Below are positions 12,714-20,030 of a stretch of DNA of 27,415 nt, piece by piece. The notes beneath the pieces were generated by a model, which worked only from the letters and a program-made list of their open reading frames with translations, had not been told where the DNA came from and made no database searches. The position numbers and the translations under genes were made by a program. This DNA comes from a virus: positions 1 to 27,415 of the IMG/VR virus record IMGVR_UViG_3300017917_003557. One strand, 5' to 3'. The first letter of the stretch is position 1. Every line of letters starts with the position of its first letter.

Positions 12714-12918
12714 TAAAATTCAACAAAAAATTTGGGCTAAGAATAAATCTAATCAGATACTTAAGGCGGTGATAGGGTCCGATGAACTTGTAGATCGTTG
12801 GTGGGTAAGCCCCAATCTAGCTTTTGATTCTAAAACACCACAGGAAGTATGGGATACAGATGATTGGGTAACGGTATTTAATTATGTAAAAGGCCAACTA
12901 AATAGTGATTACAGTTAA
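12706..12918 (+). CDS. MbcA/ParS (DUF2384)-like protein, 70 aa
   Basis: The segment ELVDRWWVSPNLAFDSKTPQ (26-45) followed by EVWDTDDW matches the toxin-binding domain of MbcA/ParS/Xre antitoxins, where W-x-x-x-P-N-x-x-F-x-x-x-T-P is the core. Phage-encoded solitary copies without an obvious toxin are known to me as a pattern. It starts inside the halogenase gene, and no toxin is next to it. It may act as a decoy antitoxin or regulator; this is inference. Confidence 0.7.
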   Translation: MVNKIQQKIWAKNKSNQILKAVIGSDELVDRWWVSPNLAFDSKTPQEVWDTDDWVTVFNYVKGQLNSDYS

Positions 12919-12931
12919 CTAAGGAAATATT

Positions 12932-13207
12932 ATGGCTTATTATGTTCGTAACGGTGAAATTGTCCCGGTAGCTGTACCTTTAGGTAAGCGTGTCAAAATT
13001 GGCAGCGCCTACCTGACTCCACTGGAAAACCATATTGCTAATGATCAGTTATGGATACAGGATGTCTTTACTTTTAATTCAATCCCCTGGTATGCCATCA
13101 AAAATAGATTAGAAAAATGGTTGGTCATGGCTGTGCTCTGGGGTAGTTGTTTTTACATACTGACTTTCATAGGCAGATATCTGGGCGCCAAGCCAGGTTG
13201 GTTTTGA
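12932..13207 (+). CDS. Small membrane protein, 91 aa
   Basis: AAGGAAA precedes ATG. The N-terminal part is soluble (YYVRNGEIVPVAVPLGKRVK). One hydrophobic helix at about residues 65-83 (LVMAVLWGSCFYILTFIG) is followed by a short tail. No family is recognised. The stop overlaps the TTG start of the next gene (TTGA). Confidence 0.7.
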   Translation: MAYYVRNGEIVPVAVPLGKRVKIGSAYLTPLENHIANDQLWIQDVFTFNSIPWYAIKNRLEKWLVMAVLWGSCFYILTFIGRYLGAKPGWF

Positions 13208-13476
13208 ACAACTATTGGATCAACTACTTTCATAATCGCATAGAAGAACTATGGATGTTCATTGCTGTTCTATCTGGCGTAACTATTCTGGTTTTCCTAT
13301 TGCTGGTCGTCATTACTTTTCTCCAGATTCGCTCAGAGAAAGTTAAGATTTTACAAATAAAGGCTGCCTTAGCTCAGGATCTGGAGAGGCTACAAAGGCT
13401 GGTCTCTAGAGTAGATAGTCTGGAATCCAATCAAAGAAATCTAAGCGACAAACTGGACAGAACCCGGGGGTTCTAA
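13204..13476 (+). CDS. Membrane-anchored coiled-coil protein, 90 aa (TTG start)
   Basis: The TTG start at 13204 forms a TTGA overlap with the upstream stop. The longer frame from 13147 would overlap by 61 nt. One strong membrane helix (about residues 17-40, FIAVLSGVTILVFLLLVVIT) is followed by a heptad-like helix (LAQDLERLQRLVSRVDSLES). The topology resembles an inner-membrane spanin or other envelope protein, but no specific motif settles it. Ends 29 nt before the next promoter. Confidence 0.68.
   Translation: MNNYWINYFHNRIEELWMFIAVLSGVTILVFLLLVVITFLQIRSEKVKILQIKAALAQDLERLQRLVSRVDSLESNQRNLSDKLDRTRGF
13459..13474 (+). other. Hairpin before promoter, weak terminator candidate
   Basis: AGAACC-CGGG-GGTTCT is a perfect 6-bp hairpin over the last codons and stop of the upstream gene. 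The T-rich run comes only after about 10 nt, so the termination signal is weak. Similar short hairpins sit just upstream of promoters at 15493 (15462-15478) and 20978 (20965-20979). Confidence 0.35.
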
Positions 13477-13504
13477 CTCTTTGATTTTTAAGTACTTTTT
13501 TTGC

Positions 13505-13533
13505 TTGACATTTTCGTGAAATGGTGCTACAAT
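13505..13533 (+). promoter_or_regulatory. Sigma70-like promoter
   Basis: TTGACA 13505-13510, 17-nt spacer, TACAAT 13528-13533 preceded by GGTGC, directly followed by AAGGAG at 13545-13550 and the ATG at 13557. It matches the shared promoter design. Confidence 0.87.
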
Positions 13534-13556
13534 CAAGTACCATTAAGGAGTCATAA

Positions 13557-13886
13557 ATGAAAGCCCAGTTCATTAATTCTCAAGAAGCCGATAACAAAGT
13601 TGCCGCCTTCTTTAAATCTCAACTTATTAGTACTGTCAATTCTAGTGCTTATAGCACCAAACAAAAGGCTAAAGCCGAGGGCATGCTATATGCTCTTCAG
13701 CTAGCCTATGCGTCAAGTCGTTCATACATAAATTATAGAAAAGGTTTTGTCGCCATAAAGTTTGAGAATGCCAAAGTCAAGAATCGCCAGATTTTAAAAG
13801 AGCTAGAATCAGATTTTGAGACTCAGGGCATCAAAAAAGTAGTCTCAGGTCAGGGCATCATCTATAGGTTACCAAAAAATGTTTAA
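13557..13886 (+). CDS. Hypothetical 109-aa protein
   Basis: The AAGGAG (13545-13550) is 6 nt before ATG and 12 nt after the -10 box, so it is the first gene of its unit. The product is Ser/Lys-rich with a central helix (STKQKAKAEGMLYALQLAYA) and ends KKVVSGQGIIYRLPKNV. No known motif is seen. It overlaps the next gene by 8 nt. Confidence 0.72.
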   Translation: MKAQFINSQEADNKVAAFFKSQLISTVNSSAYSTKQKAKAEGMLYALQLAYASSRSYINYRKGFVAIKFENAKVKNRQILKELESDFETQGIKKVVSGQGIIYRLPKNV

Positions 13887-14106
13887 ATATATTGAGCTAC
13901 TAGAAAAATCGGGTTTTGTTCTTTGGGAAAACGAAGAATGGGGACCTGGTCCTAATCAGGTAGACTGGGCAATTAACTATGAAAACGAGCTCAAGAAATT
14001 TTTTGAACTCACAGTAGAGGCCTGTGCTCAGCAAGTAGATCATATTCAGGTCTGGGGTACAGAAACTCTTGGTGATGGTATCAGAAAGAAAATGTTTGAT
14101 GAGTAA
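13879..14106 (+). CDS. Small conserved phage protein, 75 aa
   Basis: The helix YENELKKFFELTVEACAQQV and the C-terminus TLGDGIRKKMFDE parallel the F-A-x-L-I-V-x-E-C-A ... I-K/R-x-x-F pattern of the partial protein at 1-123. So these two probably belong to the same widespread phage family (function unknown). It overlaps the phosphoesterase gene by 8 nt. Confidence 0.75.
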   Translation: MFKYIELLEKSGFVLWENEEWGPGPNQVDWAINYENELKKFFELTVEACAQQVDHIQVWGTETLGDGIRKKMFDE

Positions 14107-14668
14107 TCAATTCTACATAAGTGATCTGCATTTTGGACATGCCAACATACTTACGTTTAAACGTGCAGACGGTACGCCCCTTCGGGATTTTACTGACCTA
14201 GAGCACATGCATTCCACCATGGAAGAACGTTGGAACGCAGTTGTTCGTGAGCGCGATACTGTTTACGTGCTGGGCGATGTAGCCATAGCTAGAAGAGGTC
14301 TGCAAATGCTAAGCAGGCTTCGTGGTCGAAAGGTACTGATCAAGGGCAACCACGATATCTTCAAACTTGCAGACTACACAGAGCATTTTGCTGACATCAG
14401 AGCCTATGACGTCAAACAAGGGCTGGCCTTTAGCCATATACCAGTCCATCCCGAAAGTCTTTCTAGATTTGGCTGTAACGTTCACGGTCATTTGCACTAT
14501 AGAGAAGTTCTGGATGATGCAGGCGATCCCGATCCCAGATACTTCAATGTTAGTTGCGAACGTCTGGATTTTATACCTCTTAGCAGAGAAGATCTGCACA
14601 AAGCCATAGTGGCTAGAGGTGGCGTCATAGGATTTAAAAACGGTAATGGTCCACAGGAGGCTACATGA
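14099..14668 (+). CDS. Calcineurin-like phosphoesterase, 189 aa
   Basis: Starts MSNQFYISDLHFGHANILTF (D9-x-H11), then YVLGDVAI, IKGNHDIF, FSHIPVHPE and VHGHLHYRE, the complete set of metal ligands. The short form with an FGHANIL segment is typical of phage and bacterial phosphoesterases distinct from the 275-aa enzyme at 10224. ATG 14099 gives full coverage of the domain. The substrate is unknown. The gene ends in an ATGA overlap with a micro-ORF, where AGGAGG (14655-14660) serves as ribosome binding site. Confidence 0.9.
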   Translation: MSNQFYISDLHFGHANILTFKRADGTPLRDFTDLEHMHSTMEERWNAVVRERDTVYVLGDVAIARRGLQMLSRLRGRKVLIKGNHDIFKLADYTEHFADIRAYDVKQGLAFSHIPVHPESLSRFGCNVHGHLHYREVLDDAGDPDPRYFNVSCERLDFIPLSREDLHKAIVARGGVIGFKNGNGPQEAT

Positions 14669-14838
14669 CCAGCGAAGAAATTTTACAACAGATTCGTAAC
14701 ATGCTGGTTCAGCTGAACGGAGGATCGCTCAGTGAACAGGACGCTCGTGCTCTGGAATTCGCTGAAACTCAGGATCTGGAATTTCAGCGAAGAATGATGG
14801 AAAACGTTTATTTAAGTTACAAGACCTGGAAGAATTAA
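14665..14838 (+). CDS. Small helical protein, 57 aa
   Basis: The AGGAGG ribosome binding site lies in the end of the phosphoesterase gene, and the ATG overlaps its stop (ATGA). The product is a pair of amphipathic helices: MTSEEILQQIRNMLVQLNGG, then SLSEQDARALEFAETQDLEF and a tail. No function is recognised. The next ATG is 2 nt after its TAA. Confidence 0.68.
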   Translation: MTSEEILQQIRNMLVQLNGGSLSEQDARALEFAETQDLEFQRRMMENVYLSYKTWKN

Positions 14839-14839
14839 A

Positions 14840-15250
14840 ATGGCTGACAATAACGGCGAGTTTCGCAGATGGGTCAATACTGGGGCTAATGTAAGTAAAG
14901 CAAAAAGTCTTGAGCGCATGGCCGATGCAACTCAAGCGCGTTTGCGAATGGCTCAGGAAAAACGTCAGCGTGAAGAAGACGCCGCCTATCAAAGATGGAT
15001 GGATTCTCATATCGGCACCAAAGAACAGAAAATTATACGTGATAAATGTTTTGAATATCTGCCTGAATTGTTTGAACAAGATCGGTTAAGGAAATGGAAT
15101 CTGAGAGAAGATTTCATAGAAAAAGTCAGATATGAAGACCCACTTATTAGATGGTGTAGAGATAACCAAATAAACGGATATCTAATCTTTTTAGTTGGTG
15201 CTGTTGCCGGATGGTTGGTAACTTTAATTGCCAAGATGGTGATAATGTAA
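14840..15250 (+). CDS. Tail-anchored membrane protein with coiled coil, 136 aa
   Basis: A charged helical N-terminal half (KAKSLERMADATQARLRMAQ; KRQREEDAAYQRWMDSHIG) is followed by a C-terminal hydrophobic helix (about residues 113-134, GYLIFLVGAVAGWLVTLIAK). Stop and next start overlap (TAATG). No family is recognised; the topology (cytoplasmic coil, C-terminal anchor) is the main information. Confidence 0.7.
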   Translation: MADNNGEFRRWVNTGANVSKAKSLERMADATQARLRMAQEKRQREEDAAYQRWMDSHIGTKEQKIIRDKCFEYLPELFEQDRLRKWNLREDFIEKVRYEDPLIRWCRDNQINGYLIFLVGAVAGWLVTLIAKMVIM

Positions 15251-15474
15251 TGGACATTGTAAAAGACAGATTAGACTCACTAAGAGAACAATTTCTTAAG
15301 CTTGAAGATCAGGGGTTGATTGACGATGAGCAACTCGAAGCAACACTTGACATTATTAAAAAAGCAGAATTTGATATTCGAATGCAGATTGGTGGGATTT
15401 CTAAACCTGATATCTGGACGCCTGCATTTTTAGGGCTTTTCGTAGGTGTATTCGTAGCTCTTGCCTTTTTTTAA
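15250..15474 (+). CDS. Small membrane protein with coiled coil, 74 aa
   Basis: ATG overlaps the previous TAA. The N-terminal helix MDIVKDRLDSLREQFLKLED is followed by a second helix (DDEQLEATLDIIKKAEFDIR) and a C-terminal membrane segment (about residues 54-74, WTPAFLGLFVGVFVALAFF). Its design mirrors the preceding protein, so the two may work together. The end overlaps a TGCCTT/AAGGCA hairpin (15462-15478). Confidence 0.68.
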   Translation: MDIVKDRLDSLREQFLKLEDQGLIDDEQLEATLDIIKKAEFDIRMQIGGISKPDIWTPAFLGLFVGVFVALAFF

Positions 15475-15492
15475 GGCACAAAGACCCTTTGC

Positions 15493-15521
15493 TTGACTCG
15501 GGCTTTGAAAGGTGCTATAAT
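15493..15521 (+). promoter_or_regulatory. Sigma70-like promoter, near-copy of the one at 287
   Basis: TTGACT 15493-15498, 17-nt spacer, TATAAT 15516-15521 preceded by GGTGC. AAAGACCC upstream and the CTCGGG spacer start are shared with 287-315. It drives the gene at 15551, whose AAAGGAG is at 15538-15544. Confidence 0.88.
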
Positions 15522-15550
15522 CACGATAAATAAAGTTAAAGGAGAATACC

Positions 15551-15739
15551 ATGGGAATTTTGAAAAACCTATACGATTTGCGTGATAAAGCCGAAATTCA
15601 GCGTGAAACCGACGAAGCAGTTCAAAAGTTCCTGGCTTCGGGTGGGTCCGTAACTACTGTCAAAGGTAAGCGTGTGCCTGCTAAACTTACTGCTAATGGT
15701 AAGACTTCTGGTCAAGTATTCACTAATCTATACAACTGA
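15551..15739 (+). CDS. Hypothetical 62-aa protein
   Basis: A strong AAAGGAG and the promoter at 15493 support it. The helix GILKNLYDLRDKAEIQRETD is followed by KFLASGGSVTTVKGKRVPAK and a C-terminal SGQVFTNLYN. The G-G-S-V-T-x-V-K-G-K-R-V-P-A-K stretch may be a nucleic-acid-contacting hairpin, but no family is named. It is followed by the WYL_2-like gene. Confidence 0.72.
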   Translation: MGILKNLYDLRDKAEIQRETDEAVQKFLASGGSVTTVKGKRVPAKLTANGKTSGQVFTNLYN

Positions 15740-15761
15740 TAACATCATACCGGACTATATC

Positions 15762-16070
15762 ATGAAAGATGCGACCAAGTTTGCGGCCCCTCGATACTCT
15801 ACCTGGAACGAAACAGATCAAAAATCGTTTCGGGTCTGGCTCTACAATCTCTTGACAACCAATGTCGTTTCTGTTACATTTACTAAACGTGATGGAACCG
15901 AAAGACTTATGCGTTGCACATTGAAATCCGACAAATTACCAGCCGTCGATCGTCGTGATGAACGACAGGTATCTGATACTGCTATCAGTGTCTGGGATAC
16001 AGAAAAGGATGCCTGGCGCAGTTTTAGATTTGCCAACGTTACCAGTATTTCATTTACTTTAGGTGAATAA
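15762..16070 (+). CDS. WYL_2 (DUF2693)-like Sm-fold protein, 102 aa
   Basis: The ATG at 15762 is preferred; the longer frame from 15672 overlaps the previous gene and adds hydrophobic noise. The order LLTTNVVSVTFTKRDGTERL, MRCTLKSDKLPAVDRRDERQ and SVWDTEKDAWRSFRFANVTS is the WYL_2/DUF2693 pattern found in T4-type phages, an Sm-like SH3 barrel. T4-like relatives are small early proteins of unknown role, possibly nucleic-acid binding. Confidence 0.85.
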   Translation: MKDATKFAAPRYSTWNETDQKSFRVWLYNLLTTNVVSVTFTKRDGTERLMRCTLKSDKLPAVDRRDERQVSDTAISVWDTEKDAWRSFRFANVTSISFTLGE

Positions 16071-16071
16071 C

Positions 16072-17163
16072 ATGGCTGAAAAAGTAGCTGATCCTCGCAA
16101 GACTAAAATGGCAGATCATGAGCCTGCGGTTGCTAGCATCCAGGCTGGAGATACTGGCTACAAGGTTGAGCTCATGAAGGCTCTGAACTGGTATCATTCC
16201 GAACAAGAACGCAAGGATGCTACTAGACACGCCCGAGCCTATGTCAAAAGCAACATGCCCAAGATGCTGCAGGCTTTTGACAAAGCCAAGGGTGAGGTAA
16301 GTCCTACCTTTGGCTTTATGGCCAGACTCAGCATGCGTGGTGCTAAACTTTCTGAGTATCATACCAATGAGCTCAATGGATACTTAATGGGGTACAGCAA
16401 GATCAAAGAGCCTGTAGAAGTTGCTAGCGCACCAGCTCGTCCTAGCATTCAAGAGAACATGGATGTTAAGGCTCGAGAGTACATGGGCAACATCGAAGGA
16501 GCCCTAGACGACTTCGTTACCGAAGGCAAAGACTTTAATCTAGAAGCCGATCTCAAGGCTCGGGAAATTCCCAAGGCCTATGCTCCCAAGATTGAAGTCT
16601 TTCTCAAGAAGAAATTACGCGAGATCATAGAAGTTATCGAAGCCAAGGATCGTGATCTGGTCGAAGGCTACAGTAACATTAAAAAGAAACATCAGAAGGA
16701 CTATGCTAAGTTTCTGGCTGGCATGATCGAAGGGCTAAATCGTTATGCTGCATTTAAGCAAGCCAATCGTAAGCCCAGAGTCAAGAAGGCTAAGCCGCCC
16801 AGTGTGCAGATTGCCAAGCTTCAATTCCTCAAGGAATTCCAGGCTCTGAGCTTGACCAGCATCAGTCCAGTTGACTTAATTGGCGCCCAGCAGGCCTGGG
16901 TCTATAATACCAAGAACAAGAAGCTCAGTGTCTACAGAACCGACAGTAGTCAGGGCATTCAGTGCAAGGGCACCAGGCTTCAGAACTATGATCCCGAAAT
17001 GTCCGAGACCAAGACTCTTAGAAAGCCTGCAGAGCAGACCCAAAGTGTGCTGGCAGCAGGCAAGGTTCAGCTTCGTAAGTTCATGGATGGGTTAACTACT
17101 AAACCCAATGTGCCTAATGGCATTATAAATTCTGATTGCATACTTCTAAGAGTAGTAAAATGA
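16072..17163 (+). CDS. Conserved T4-like phage protein, 363 aa, unknown function
   Basis: ATG 16072 lies 2 nt after the upstream TAA, and a MNN extension from 16063 is not needed. The N-terminal half has a helix ELMKALNWYHSEQERKDATR and the segment PTFGFMARLSMRGAKLSEYH. This 'A-L-N-W-Y ... K-x-x-A ... P-T-x-G-x-x-A-R-x' pattern recurs in T4-like cyanophage and related phage proteins (recognised from memory). The C-terminal half is basic and may bind nucleic acid (NRKPRVKKAKPP), with QQAWVYNTKNKKLSVYRTD near the end. The gene overlaps the GIY-YIG-like gene by 4 nt. No enzyme motif is visible. Confidence 0.75.
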   Translation: MAEKVADPRKTKMADHEPAVASIQAGDTGYKVELMKALNWYHSEQERKDATRHARAYVKSNMPKMLQAFDKAKGEVSPTFGFMARLSMRGAKLSEYHTNELNGYLMGYSKIKEPVEVASAPARPSIQENMDVKAREYMGNIEGALDDFVTEGKDFNLEADLKAREIPKAYAPKIEVFLKKKLREIIEVIEAKDRDLVEGYSNIKKKHQKDYAKFLAGMIEGLNRYAAFKQANRKPRVKKAKPPSVQIAKLQFLKEFQALSLTSISPVDLIGAQQAWVYNTKNKKLSVYRTDSSQGIQCKGTRLQNYDPEMSETKTLRKPAEQTQSVLAAGKVQLRKFMDGLTTKPNVPNGIINSDCILLRVVK

Positions 17164-17633
17164 AAATTATTGACAGTAATGTTGCTGATGCCTGTAAATT
17201 TCTTGACATGGCCGAACCCAGCTTTCTAGAGTTTAAGTTTTCAGAACGCAAGGGCAAGATTAATAGTCTTGTTGGTCGAGGTGTATACACGGTGTTCGAT
17301 GAAAACGAAGTATACTATGTAGGCATGAGCAATACTGCTAAGACCGGTGGCATGCGATTACGTTTCCTAAGCCACCTAAGAAAATTGAAACGATCTCCCA
17401 GCACCTTTAAGGTCTATGGTACTAGTAAGAACATGACAGCCAGTTGGGCCTATTTCCTAGACGAATATGTGCAGGCCATGGATATAAAACTTGACAATCT
17501 GGCATTTAGAGCCTATCATATGTTGGACTACAAGCCCAGTAAAATTTTAGCCCTAGAAAGTATTTTAATTGATAGACTTCAGCCAATAGCTAACGATGAA
17601 GTTTATCTGCATATCATGGAGTCAAACAAGTGA
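17160..17633 (+). CDS. GIY-YIG-like nuclease domain protein, 157 aa
   Basis: The GIY-YIG core is visible: G41-V-Y (GVYTVF), Y53-V-G (VYYVGMSN), R66/R68 and H72 (MRLRFLSHLR), and the metal-binding Glu133 with the closing Asn145 (ALESILIDRLQPIAND). So a single catalytic domain fills most of the protein. There is no homing-endonuclease DNA-binding tail, so the protein may act as a repair or restriction-type nuclease. It overlaps the RNase H gene (GTGA), which suggests co-translation with it. Confidence 0.75.
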   Translation: MKIIDSNVADACKFLDMAEPSFLEFKFSERKGKINSLVGRGVYTVFDENEVYYVGMSNTAKTGGMRLRFLSHLRKLKRSPSTFKVYGTSKNMTASWAYFLDEYVQAMDIKLDNLAFRAYHMLDYKPSKILALESILIDRLQPIANDEVYLHIMESNK

Positions 17634-18508
17634 TTGTAATCGATTATAGTCAGACTGCTATTAGCAATCTCATGGCAGAGCTGCAGGGTCGTACCGATGT
17701 AGAAATTAACCTGCCGCTACTTAGGCACATGATTGTCAACAGCATTCGTGGCTATAAGAAAAAGTTTGGCGAGCAGTATGGCGACATGGTATTGGCCTGC
17801 GACAGTAAGAACTATTGGCGCAAGGAAATTTTTCCTTTCTACAAGAAGCATCGTAAAAAGGACCGTGAAGAATCGGGCTTTGACTGGAAGGCTATCTTTG
17901 AAGCTCTAGATACTATTCGTGACGAAATTAAAAATTTCTTTCCCTATAAGGTCATGTGGGTTGAGGGTGCCGAGGCCGATGACATCATTGCAGTCCTGGC
18001 TAAATACTCTCAGCAGACGCTATCAGAGAATCCTTTATTTTCTGAACCAGAACCATTTCTGGTTATTAGCGGTGATCATGATTTTGTACAGCTACAGAAA
18101 TATGCCAACGTCAAACAGTTCTCGCCAACTCAGAAAAAATTTGTGGTCCCAGACTCAACGCCGGAGAGAGCTTTACTGGAACACATTATCAGGGGCGACA
18201 AAGGAGACGGAATCCCCAATGTACTTAGCCCCGACCAAAGTGTATACGAAAACATTCGGCAGCGTCCAATCACCAGTAAAAAAATAGACGAGTGGTCTGA
18301 CATCAATCGTCGTCCTCAGGATCTGGAATTTTCTGCACGCTGGATTCGTAACCAGACACTAGTCGATTTTGATCATATTCCTGCTAAGGTTACTGACGAT
18401 ATCTTAAATACCTATTTGGCTTTGCCTGATAAGGATCGCAGTAAGTTGTTTAATTATTTCATTAATAATAAGATGAAAAACATGATGGAACTGATCGAGG
18501 AGTTTTGA
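17630..18508 (+). CDS. rnh: T4 RNase H-like 5'-3' exonuclease (GTG start)
   Basis: This 292-aa FEN/5'-nuclease family member shows D5, the E115-A-D-D118 pair (GAEADDIIAVL), G148-D-H-D151 (SGDHDFVQ) and the H3TH-like G189-D-K-G-D-G194-I-P-N. The RKDREESGF stretch is also typical of phage RNase H. In T4 the enzyme removes RNA primers from lagging strands and cooperates with ligase and the single-strand binding protein. GTG at 17630 overlaps the upstream TGA. The DNA ligase at 21279 would complete Okazaki fragment maturation. Confidence 0.92.
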   Translation: MIVIDYSQTAISNLMAELQGRTDVEINLPLLRHMIVNSIRGYKKKFGEQYGDMVLACDSKNYWRKEIFPFYKKHRKKDREESGFDWKAIFEALDTIRDEIKNFFPYKVMWVEGAEADDIIAVLAKYSQQTLSENPLFSEPEPFLVISGDHDFVQLQKYANVKQFSPTQKKFVVPDSTPERALLEHIIRGDKGDGIPNVLSPDQSVYENIRQRPITSKKIDEWSDINRRPQDLEFSARWIRNQTLVDFDHIPAKVTDDILNTYLALPDKDRSKLFNYFINNKMKNMMELIEEF

Positions 18509-19092
18509 TGAAGACTACTGTCCCTCAGATTCTGGAAATGGTCGAAAAGGCCAAGACCCAAGAAGATAAAGTTAAAATTTTACAGGAATATAATTCGCCA
18601 TGCTTGCGTGGCTGTTTAAACATTAATTATAATCCTAATCTTAGTTTTGGGTTGCCCGAAGGTGAACCACCTTTCAAGAAAGACACTAGCAGGCCTCTGG
18701 GCACAGCCGAATCCACTCTGTATACAGAATACAAGCGCTTTTATATCTGGGTACGTCCTCAGACACCATTACCCAAAATGAAACTAGAAAGTCTGTTCAT
18801 ACAGATGCTAGAAGGACTGCATCATACCGAAGCAGCCCTGGTCATAGCTGTCAAGGACAGGAAACTTTCGCATTCCTATCCTAGTGTAACTCCCGAACTG
18901 GTCCGTGCAGCGTTTCCAGAACTTCTGCCCGAAAAGACAGCCGATATTCCGGCTCTACCTAAAAAAGAAAAGAAGGCTGAAAAGCCAAAAAAGGAATCTG
19001 GAGTTGGGTCAAAACCCTTACCAGCAGCTTTAAATACCCTGGGCGATCTGGAGAAACAACTCCTGGAACAGCAACTCAAGGGTGGCATGTAG
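18508..19092 (+). CDS. DUF6433-like phage protein, 194 aa
   Basis: GAGGAG (18496-18501) lies 6 nt before ATG 18508, which overlaps the previous TGA. The region KVKILQEYNSPCLRGCLNIN and LSFGLPEGEPPFKKDTSRPL matches a family of uncharacterised T4-like/cyanophage proteins (DUF6433: helix, L-R-G/x, then L-P-x-G-E-P-P). The C-terminus is a Lys/Pro-rich linker (PKKEKKAEKPKKES) and a final helix (LGDLEKQLLEQQLKGG). The location right after RNase H suggests a replication or late-transcription role, but this is inference. Confidence 0.78.
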   Translation: MKTTVPQILEMVEKAKTQEDKVKILQEYNSPCLRGCLNINYNPNLSFGLPEGEPPFKKDTSRPLGTAESTLYTEYKRFYIWVRPQTPLPKMKLESLFIQMLEGLHHTEAALVIAVKDRKLSHSYPSVTPELVRAAFPELLPEKTADIPALPKKEKKAEKPKKESGVGSKPLPAALNTLGDLEKQLLEQQLKGGM

Positions 19093-19155
19093 ACAAAAAG
19101 GATCTGATACGTCGCCCTTTTATCCCTTATTTTACTTTTACTCGGAGAAAAAGGC

Positions 19156-19365
19156 ATGAAGATAGAAGCTCTGTATAAGGTTTTTCCCAGTACAGTTTTT
19201 AGATATCCCTATCAGAATTACAGTCAGGATATACTGGTAAACAGTATATCTGGTAGACCTACGAATCGCAGTTACAGAGACGTAAACAATCCCATTCATG
19301 TTGAACCAGCTGCTAAGTTATTTCTTAGCCCTGAAGCTCTGGCTACACTGACCAAAAATGTATAA
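19156..19365 (+). CDS. Hypothetical 69-aa protein
   Basis: GGAGAAAAAGG upstream of ATG gives a reasonable ribosome binding site. The protein is basic and aromatic (KVFPSTVFRYPYQNYSQDIL; NRSYRDVNNPIHVEPAAKLF). No function is recognised. It overlaps the next gene by 8 nt. Confidence 0.65.
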   Translation: MKIEALYKVFPSTVFRYPYQNYSQDILVNSISGRPTNRSYRDVNNPIHVEPAAKLFLSPEALATLTKNV

Positions 19366-19591
19366 CTATGCTCTGCCTAGAATTTACTTTGATCTAAACT
19401 GGAAACGAAGATCCAGTAAGAAGGTGTTGATAGAGGAAACTGGATCTCCTAAATCGATCGAGTTAGAAATATCTACACCTACAATGCCAGAATCGACATT
19501 CGAGGCAATTTTAGAAACACCTGTACCAAGCCCAGATACGCCTAATACATCTGCAAAGCGCTCAAAGAAAAAGTCAAAAAGGTCTGAATAG
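19358..19591 (+). CDS. Hypothetical 77-aa protein with basic tail
   Basis: The N-terminus (MYNYALPRIYFDLNWKRRSS) looks folded, while the rest is Ser/Thr/Pro/Glu-rich and probably disordered (TPVPSPDTPNTSAKRSKKKS). The tail ends in basic residues just before the promoter at 19595. Low sequence complexity makes recognition impossible. Confidence 0.6.
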   Translation: MYNYALPRIYFDLNWKRRSSKKVLIEETGSPKSIELEISTPTMPESTFEAILETPVPSPDTPNTSAKRSKKKSKRSE

Positions 19592-19594
19592 GTA

Positions 19595-19623
19595 TTGACA
19601 CACCTAGTTAAAGGTGCTATACT
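19595..19623 (+). promoter_or_regulatory. Sigma70-like promoter
   Basis: TTGACA 19595-19600, 17-nt spacer, TATACT 19618-19623 preceded by GGTGC. The last base pairs of the -10 differ from the others (TATACT). It drives the gene at 19656 with AAAGGA at 19643-19648. Confidence 0.86.
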
Positions 19624-19655
19624 ACGTACTGTGACACTGAAGAAAGGACTATATT

Positions 19656-20030
19656 ATGACCATGCATCTAGAGCATCCTAAATTCACTACTACTGGTAAG
19701 AAGAAGGGTCGATTTAAATGGGCTTCAGCCGAGGCCAAGCGCCAGGCCGAAGAATTGAAGAATAACTGGAATCAGATTGTCGAACAGACTCGTATTCCAG
19801 TACCAAGCGCCAGACCACTGACCAGACCTTTTCCCAAGTTAGTCCCACCGCCAGGTCGTGAGACCCCGCATATTCCTAGTCATGACTCTGGTGCAGGCAT
19901 AGCTGCCAAAAAAGCATCACCTGTATATACTGGTACCAAGATCAAGGGTATAGGTACCATGCACAAGAGTAATGCTGTTCCTATCTTCAGTGACGAAGAA
20001 GCCATTGCCATTAGTCAGATGCGCAGATGA
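19656..20030 (+). CDS. Conserved phage protein ending in GIGTMHKSNAVPIFS, 124 aa
   Basis: The C-terminal part (AKKASPVYTGTKIKGIGTMH, KSNAVPIFSDEEAIAISQMRR) is a near-universal signature of one uncharacterised family in large phages, where it follows a Pro-rich linker (PFPKLVPPPGRETPHIPS). The N-terminal helix is basic (SAEAKRQAEELKNNWNQIVE). The gene is first behind the promoter at 19595 and ends in an ATGA overlap. Function unknown. Confidence 0.85.
   Translation: MTMHLEHPKFTTTGKKKGRFKWASAEAKRQAEELKNNWNQIVEQTRIPVPSARPLTRPFPKLVPPPGRETPHIPSHDSGAGIAAKKASPVYTGTKIKGIGTMHKSNAVPIFSDEEAIAISQMRR

Noticed and set aside
15462-15478. TGCCTT-AAGGCA hairpin as a terminator
   Set aside because: The T-run is in the loop and not behind the stem; may still act as a mild pause before the promoter at 15493.
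15852-15880. TTGACA-17 nt-TACATT inside the WYL_2-like gene
   Set aside because: Lacks the TGC extension and lies in coding sequence; likely chance.
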